Shown: positions 7,103 through 10,001 of the stretch, one piece after another | How positions within the stretch are numbered: the first letter of the stretch is position 1 | Layout: the number at the start of each line of letters is the position of its first letter | Assembly: GCA_946480685.1 (NCBI GenBank) | Contig: CAMLLI010000079.1 | Coordinates: forward strand, 1-10,001 | Direction of reading: 5' to 3' | DNA from: an uncultured Flammeovirgaceae bacterium | GTDB lineage: Bacteria; Bacteroidota; Bacteroidia; Cytophagales; Cyclobacteriaceae | DNA length: 10,001 nt | Made by a program: the position numbers and the translations under genes | Notes under the pieces: generated by a model | Seen by the model: only the letters and a program-made list of their open reading frames with translations | Database searches by the model: none | What the model was told of the DNA's origin: nothing

Positions 7103-7564
7103 TTATAACGTTGTCATTTTGCGGAGCCAGTGCCGGGCTTCCCGCATCGAATCGAAATATTGAATAGTCATCACGCGCGGATCTTCTGTCATCTCGCGAA
7201 TCGTCATCTGGGTAAATTTGCTGGCCGGCATTACAATGGCCAAATAACGAATTCCTGCGCGCTCCATGGCAGGCATAACATTCGTCTTGAAGTAATGCAC
7301 ATCTTCATCAAGCACCGGTCCTGCCGTGCGGCTATCCGTCAGCATATGCAGTTTAGGATAGTTACGGATTTCCTGGTGCATAAGCTCCAGTCGTTTTTTC
7401 TGCACAAAATTATAGTGCTCGCTATAACGCGGAACACCATTTAACGTAAGACGAACGCAAGGGATTGAGTCGTCCAATTCGATGGTAGCATATTCATCTT
7501 GGTAAAAAGGTTTTACCATACATTCAGAACTACTAAGGGTAGAAGCAAATTCTGCAAAGCTCAT
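7103..7564 (-). CDS. STAS/SpoIIAA-like protein
   Basis: A 153-residue soluble protein whose pattern resembles the STAS/SEC14-like SpoIIAA family found widely in Bacteroidota. Visible landmarks are YATIELDDSIPCVRLTLNG (25-43, first strands), KLHMLTDSRTAGPVLDEDVHYF (71-92, where the family usually has a short LxDxR turn), VMPAMERAGIRYLAIVMPAS (96-115) and MTIQYFDSMREARHWLRK (132-149, last strand and helix). STAS domains often bind anti-sigma factors, nucleotides or lipids, but no partner is visible here. M16 (MVKPFYQDEYATIEL, ATG at 7519) is a reasonable alternative start, since the first 15 residues are Ser-rich and probably disordered. The gene is divergent from the XRE regulator and may be controlled with it through the palindrome between them; that is inference. 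Confidence 0.75.
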   Translation of the reverse strand: MSFAEFASTLSSSECMVKPFYQDEYATIELDDSIPCVRLTLNGVPRYSEHYNFVQKKRLELMHQEIRNYPKLHMLTDSRTAGPVLDEDVHYFKTNVMPAMERAGIRYLAIVMPASKFTQMTIREMTEDPRVMTIQYFDSMREARHWLRKMTTL

Positions 7565-7618
7565 ATATTGCTTTGGTTATGTAATTTTAACGACAATTTA
7601 CGAAGACGTAAAACGCTT

Positions 7619-7634
7619 GGTTACAATTGTAACC
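7619..7634. promoter_or_regulatory. perfect 16-base palindrome, likely operator
   Basis: GGTTACAATTGTAACC reads identically on both strands. It lies 67 bases before the XRE gene start and 55 bases before the STAS-like gene start, in the gap between these divergent genes. A related half-site GATTACAA follows at 7640-7647, and GGTTATGTAA lies at 7574-7583. A dimeric helix-turn-helix protein would be expected to bind such a site, and the neighbouring XRE protein is the obvious candidate. A loose -7 match TATATTAA (7652-7659) would place the palindrome over the -33 region of the XRE promoter. Confidence 0.55.
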
Positions 7635-7700
7635 CAACTGATTACAAAGCGTATATTAAGACTTTATACATCCGATCGTTCACGAAAAATTAGCTGGATC

Positions 7701-8045
7701 ATGGGATATGTTGAAATAGGCCCCAAAATCAAAGAAGTGTTTGACCACCGCCAGATGAAGCTCACCGATTTTGCTGATGAACTGGGCACCGTACGCCAGA
7801 ATGTTTATCGCATTTTCCGCAAGCGCCACCTCGATACTGGTTTGCTGCTTCGCATTTCGCAAGTGCTCAATCACGATTTCTTTCAGTATTACTCGAACAT
7901 GCCGGCACCACGAGGCAAAAACGATAGTCACCCGCGCGTTGCCGAAACTGAATATGAACGCCAACTCGAGCTCTCGCGCAAGGAAATAGATTACCTGCGC
8001 AGGATCATTAAACTGATGGAAGAGAAATCGGTATTGATTCGCTAA
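7701..8045 (+). CDS. XRE-family transcriptional regulator with C-terminal coiled coil
   Basis: A 114-residue DNA-binding protein. Residues about 6-62 form an XRE-type helix-turn-helix domain (IGPKIKEVFDHRQMKLTDFADELGTVRQNVYRIFRKRHLDTGLLLRISQVLNHDFF), with VRQNVYRIF as the probable recognition helix and the typical DTGLLLRISQVL fourth helix. A polar linker (about 68-82) leads to a charged helix, AETEYERQLELSRKEIDYLRRIIKLMEEK (81-109), that looks like a dimerising coiled coil. The frame is open upstream to a TTG at 7617, but that would run through the palindrome and give a poor peptide; ATG 7701 is the first ATG and fits the family's N-terminus. No toxin, phage gene or protease partner adjoins it. 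Autoregulation and control of the divergent STAS-like gene are plausible. Confidence 0.88.
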   Translation: MGYVEIGPKIKEVFDHRQMKLTDFADELGTVRQNVYRIFRKRHLDTGLLLRISQVLNHDFFQYYSNMPAPRGKNDSHPRVAETEYERQLELSRKEIDYLRRIIKLMEEKSVLIR

Positions 8046-8062
8046 CATCATAGCACGCGTTC

Positions 8063-8099
8063 AAAAAAACAAAGGCTGCTCATATTTGTGAACAGCCTT
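8063..8099 (-). terminator. intrinsic terminator of the small membrane-protein gene
   Basis: AAGGCTG (8072-8078) and CAGCCTT (8093-8099) form a 7-base-pair GC-containing stem that continues past one mismatch with TCA/TGA. Read on the minus strand the stem is followed by TTTGTTTTTTT, a classic U tract, about 30 bases after the stop codon of the gene ending at 8129. On the plus strand no T run follows, so it serves mainly the minus-strand gene, though the hairpin could also stabilise the end of the XRE transcript. Confidence 0.75.
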
Positions 8100-8128
8100 C
8101 GTATATAGGTATATATTTATGATGAGCG

Positions 8129-8539
8129 TTATTGCAGGCGCTCGATGCGTGTGGCAAAATATTTAGTATCGCCTCGCCACGGAAAACGTGCATATCGTTT
8201 TACAAAGTATAGATTTACCCGCTCGCCACTGAGTGCTACAGTTTGCAGTTGTTTGATCAGTTCTTTATCACTTTTCTCAACCGAAAAATCAAACGACTCT
8301 GCTATAGGACTTGTCCCTTTGAGCGCCCCGAACGTTTCTAGATTGATTTTCCCTTCGTACGTTTTAAACATCACCCCCTTCTCGCTAATGCGCAGAACCT
8401 TTCCTGCCATTACACCATCTTCATAGGTGCCCCAGTATAGAAATGAGAAGGTGATGACACCACCCAGTATCACTAAAATAATTATAGCGCGGATCACTTT
8501 TTTTGTTGTACGTTTTACTTTTTCGCCAAAGGTTTCCAT
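8129..8539 (-). CDS. small single-helix membrane protein of Bacteroidota type
   Basis: A 136-residue protein with a basic N-terminus (METFGEKVKRTTKKVIR), one transmembrane helix at about 16-36 (IRAIIILVILGGVITFSFLYW), and a domain of about 100 residues. The positive-inside rule puts the N-terminus in the cytoplasm and the domain in the periplasm. That domain has GVMAGKVLRISEKGVMFKTYEGKINLETFG (42-71), SFDFSVEKSDKELIKQL (82-98) and VNLYFVKRYARFPWRGDTKYFATRIE (108-133), suggesting a small beta barrel. I recall similar Bacteroidota proteins carrying the label 6-phosphogluconate dehydrogenase, but nothing here supports that activity: it lacks a Rossmann fold and is far too short. Function is unknown. 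It has its own promoter-like box at 8545-8552 and a terminator, so it is probably a single-gene transcript. Confidence 0.82.
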   Translation of the reverse strand: METFGEKVKRTTKKVIRAIIILVILGGVITFSFLYWGTYEDGVMAGKVLRISEKGVMFKTYEGKINLETFGALKGTSPIAESFDFSVEKSDKELIKQLQTVALSGERVNLYFVKRYARFPWRGDTKYFATRIERLQ

Positions 8540-8544
8540 AACAG

Positions 8545-8552
8545 TAAAGGTA
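8545..8552 (-). promoter_or_regulatory. near-consensus -7 box of the small membrane-protein gene
   Basis: On the minus strand TACCTTTA matches the Bacteroidota -7 consensus TAnnTTTG in five of its six fixed positions and ends five bases before ATG 8539. A second copy of the same eight bases is found at 8563-8570, so either could be the working box. No -33 TTTG is obvious. Confidence 0.45.
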
Positions 8553-8573
8553 GATTACAGCTTAAAGGTAATC
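8553..8573. repeat. inverted repeat GATTAC/GTAATC in the purN divergent gap
   Basis: GATTAC (8553-8558) and GTAATC (8568-8573) are perfect inverted arms nine bases apart. They overlap the second TAAAGGTA copy (8563-8570) and so could control the small membrane-protein promoter. Function is inferred from position only. Confidence 0.3.
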
Positions 8574-8594
8574 GCTTCGCTGCGAATGCCGATG

Positions 8595-8622
8595 TGCTAT
8601 AGCCATAAATTTATTTATAGCA
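8595..8622. repeat. nested palindrome upstream of purN
   Basis: Outer arms TGCTATA (8595-8601) and TATAGCA (8616-8622) enclose an inner perfect palindrome ATAAATTTAT (8605-8614). It lies 26 bases before the purN -7 box, near the -33 position and beyond, so it is well placed for an activator or repressor of purN, or as a shared operator with the divergent gene. No known purine-repressor consensus is recognised. Confidence 0.4.
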
Positions 8623-8647
8623 GGTGCAACGAATAGATGCGCTCCGT

Positions 8648-8655
8648 TATCTTTG
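8648..8655 (+). promoter_or_regulatory. purN -7 promoter box
   Basis: TATCTTTG is a perfect match to TAnnTTTG, the -7 element used by the primary sigma factor of Bacteroidota. It ends six bases before the purN ATG (8662), so transcription should begin at or within a few bases of the start codon, giving a leaderless or almost leaderless mRNA. No strong -33 TTTG is seen about 20 bases upstream. Confidence 0.7.
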
Positions 8656-8661
8656 CGGCCT

Positions 8662-9243
8662 ATGTCTGAGAAATATCGTCTGGCGATTTTTGCTTCCGGC
8701 AGCGGAACCAATGCTGAAGAGATCTTCAAGTACTTTCAAAATCATTCATCCATTGAAGTTGTTCTTTTACTGAGTAACAATCCGCAGGCGTTTGCATTGC
8801 AACGTGCACGCAATTTTGGTATTGACGCTAAAGTATTCGACAGACCACAGTTCAAAGAAAGTACGATTGTGCTGGACTGGCTACAGGAAAAGAAAGTTAC
8901 CCATGTTGTACTTGCAGGTTTTCTCTGGCTTATACCTGCATACCTGATTAAAGCATATCCGCACCACATCATTAATATACACCCTGCATTATTACCTAAC
9001 CATGGAGGCAAAGGAATGTACGGTATGAAAGTGCATGAAGCTGTAAAACTTGCCGGCGATGTAAAGACCGGTATAACGATTCATGCTGTAGATGATAAGT
9101 ATGACGAAGGCGAGATCATTTTTCAGGCAACATGTCCGGTGCATGTAGATGATACACCGGAGCAGATTGCACATAAAGTACATACGCTGGAGTACAAACA
9201 TTATCCTGCTGTGATCGAGCGTTGGGTACTCGGTAAAAATTAG
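8662..9243 (+). CDS. purN: phosphoribosylglycinamide formyltransferase (GART)
   Basis: A 193-residue soluble enzyme that moves a formyl group from 10-formyltetrahydrofolate to glycinamide ribonucleotide, the third step of purine synthesis. The N-terminal phosphate-binding loop is FASGSGTNAEEIF (10-22), followed by LLLSNNPQAFALQRARNFGI. The folate-site strand is VVLAGFLWLIP (82-92). The catalytic set is N105 and H107 in NIHPALLPNHGGKGMYG and D148 in HAVDDKYDEGEII, matching N106, H108 and D144 of the E. coli enzyme. The GGKGMYG form of the loop differs from the E. coli PGLHT and is what I expect in Bacteroidota. The frame stays open to a TTG at 8653, but that lies in the promoter box, so ATG 8662 is chosen. 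Its stop overlaps the convergent thioesterase by four bases. Confidence 0.97.
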   Translation: MSEKYRLAIFASGSGTNAEEIFKYFQNHSSIEVVLLLSNNPQAFALQRARNFGIDAKVFDRPQFKESTIVLDWLQEKKVTHVVLAGFLWLIPAYLIKAYPHHIINIHPALLPNHGGKGMYGMKVHEAVKLAGDVKTGITIHAVDDKYDEGEIIFQATCPVHVDDTPEQIAHKVHTLEYKHYPAVIERWVLGKN

Positions 9244-9695
9244 ACTTTCTTTTCTTCGCGAATGATCCACTCAAATGTAGCGGCACGTGGAAACTCGCTG
9301 AAGATCGATTGAATATACTCATCCGGTGTTATCAGCTTTCTTTTTTCAAGATCAAGCCATGCGCCTTCAACGGTAACATTAGCTGCCAGTGTATTGTCGT
9401 GTTTCAGAAAATTATGGCGAAGGCTCCAGCGAGCGAAATCTTTCGTAGCCTTGATCAACTCTACATCCAGCGTAAGCTTATCATCCAGCGTAATTTCTCT
9501 TTTGAAAACAGCTTCCTCCCGAAACAGGATCGGTCCGATTTTAAGTGACTCAAGTTTTTGTGTGGTGATACCATGTTCTGAAAGAAAGATCATACGCGCC
9601 ATCGCACCATAATCATAATATGCCGAGTGACGCAGGTGGCGGTTCTGATCTATATCAGACCACCGGATTTGAATCGGGAGACTAAAATTTGCCAT
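9240..9695 (-). CDS. hotdog-fold acyl-CoA thioesterase (4HBT/YbgC-like)
   Basis: A 151-residue cytoplasmic hotdog-fold protein expected to hydrolyse acyl-CoA thioesters. The active-site motif RWSDIDQNRHLRHSAYYDYGAMARM (11-35) matches the 4HBT form with an aspartate (D16), an N-x-H, and the long helix that follows. The rest fits the fold: LFREEAVFKREITLDDKLTLDVELIKATKDFARWSLRHNFLKHDNTLAANVTVEGAWLDLEKRKLITP (58-124). Substrate chain length cannot be told. No signal peptide or membrane helix is seen. It lies 42 bases after the DUF456 gene on the same strand and is probably cotranscribed with it. Its stop overlaps the purN stop region (9240-9243), with no terminator between the two convergent genes. 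Confidence 0.9.
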   Translation of the reverse strand: MANFSLPIQIRWSDIDQNRHLRHSAYYDYGAMARMIFLSEHGITTQKLESLKIGPILFREEAVFKREITLDDKLTLDVELIKATKDFARWSLRHNFLKHDNTLAANVTVEGAWLDLEKRKLITPDEYIQSIFSEFPRAATFEWIIREEKKV

Positions 9696-9737
9696 ATCGT
9701 TATATTCGCTGTTCGTTGCAAGGTATATATTTATTCA

Positions 9738-10001
9738 TCAACCTATCAATGCGGCTATAAAATACCAGCACATCACAAAGCATACAATAAGTTTCAGCAA
9801 CGCACCAAACAGAAAGCCGATGAACGACCCGAAGGCAGCGCGCAATGCCTGCGATGAATTTGCATTGGCGATCACTTCGCCGATAAAGGCTCCTATAAAC
9901 GGTCCTATAATTATACCCCAAGGCCCCGTAAATATACCGACCAGTAATCCGAGCGTGCAACCCCACACACCATACTTGCTGCCGCCAAACTTTTTAGTTC
10001 C
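9738..10001 (-). CDS. DUF456-family membrane protein, N-terminus missing
   Basis: The last 87 residues of a protein that continues beyond the right edge; the frame is open to base 10001. The visible part [19 protein letters not shown], then [19 protein letters not shown], carries the glycine-rich repeats typical of DUF456 inner-membrane proteins (usually about 160 residues). Three hydrophobic stretches follow the pattern: about [29 protein letters not shown], and [35 protein letters not shown] at 9968 could be read as a start but falls inside the conserved GSKYGVWG block, so the true start is outside the window. Function of the family is unknown to me. It is upstream of the thioesterase on the same strand. 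Confidence 0.88.
   Translation of the reverse strand, partial: GTKKFGGSKYGVWGCTLGLLVGIFTGPWGIIIGPFIGAFIGEVIANANSSQALRAAFGSFIGFLFGALLKLIVCFVMCWYFIAALIG

Noticed and set aside
7617..7700. N-terminal extension of the XRE regulator from TTG 7617
   Set aside because: It would translate through the perfect palindrome, uses a rare start codon and precedes the normal family N-terminus at ATG 7701.
9966..9968. GTG as the start of the DUF456 protein
   Set aside because: The frame is open to the window edge and the codon falls within the conserved GSKYGVWG block, so the gene is simply cut by the edge.
1..10001. Many TATA and TATATA runs across the window as possible promoters or repeats
   Set aside because: Most are within genes and follow from frequent use of ATA (Ile) and TAT (Tyr) codons on either strand.
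1..10001. Possible defence or mobile island around the XRE and YdeI-type genes
   Set aside because: No toxin, nuclease, integrase, transposase or phage gene is present, and the flanking genes are core metabolism.

Overview
The window looks like ordinary chromosomal housekeeping and regulatory DNA from a member of the Bacteroidota, most likely a Cytophagales-type organism. That placement rests on three things: the protein families (a LytS/LytTR pair, a ferrochelatase with a cysteine-bearing insert, a PurN with NIHPALLPNHGGKG, a DUF456 membrane protein, and a small one-helix membrane protein of Bacteroidota type), the near absence of Shine-Dalgarno sequences, and a perfect TAnnTTTG -7 promoter box directly in front of purN. 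No rRNA, tRNA, CRISPR array, insertion sequence or phage gene was seen.

Layout. 3-233 (-): 5' part of a secreted or lipid-exported protein of unknown function, cut by the left edge. 413-1522 and 1519-2238 (+): LytS-type membrane histidine kinase and its LytTR response regulator, overlapping by ATGA. 6377 down to 2300 (-): a three-gene run of a soluble three-PAS histidine kinase, a large GNAT-like protein (TAATG overlap), then ferrochelatase hemH after an 80-base gap that carries a stem-loop. 6567-7088 (+): DUF1905/YdeI-OmdA protein. 7103-7564 (-): STAS/SpoIIAA-like protein. 7701-8045 (+): small XRE regulator, divergent from the STAS-like gene across a gap that holds a perfect 16-base palindrome. 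8129-8539 (-): small one-helix membrane protein with its own terminator. 8662-9243 (+): purN. 9240-9695 (-): hotdog acyl-CoA thioesterase, overlapping the end of purN by 4 bases. 9738-10001 (-): DUF456 membrane protein, cut by the right edge and probably upstream in the same transcript as the thioesterase.

How the genes work together. Two signalling units stand out: a complete LytS/LytTR two-component system, and an orphan PAS kinase with no response regulator beside it but translationally coupled to a GNAT-like protein. HemH (last step of protoheme synthesis) and PurN (third step of purine synthesis) are core metabolism. No gene-free stretch exceeds 300 bases; the longest gaps (234-412, 6378-6566, 7565-7700, 8540-8661) are divergent promoter regions, and their repeats are listed. 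I did not find a convincing new defence or mobile system; the best leads are the coupled PAS-kinase/GNAT pair and the palindromic operator before the XRE gene.
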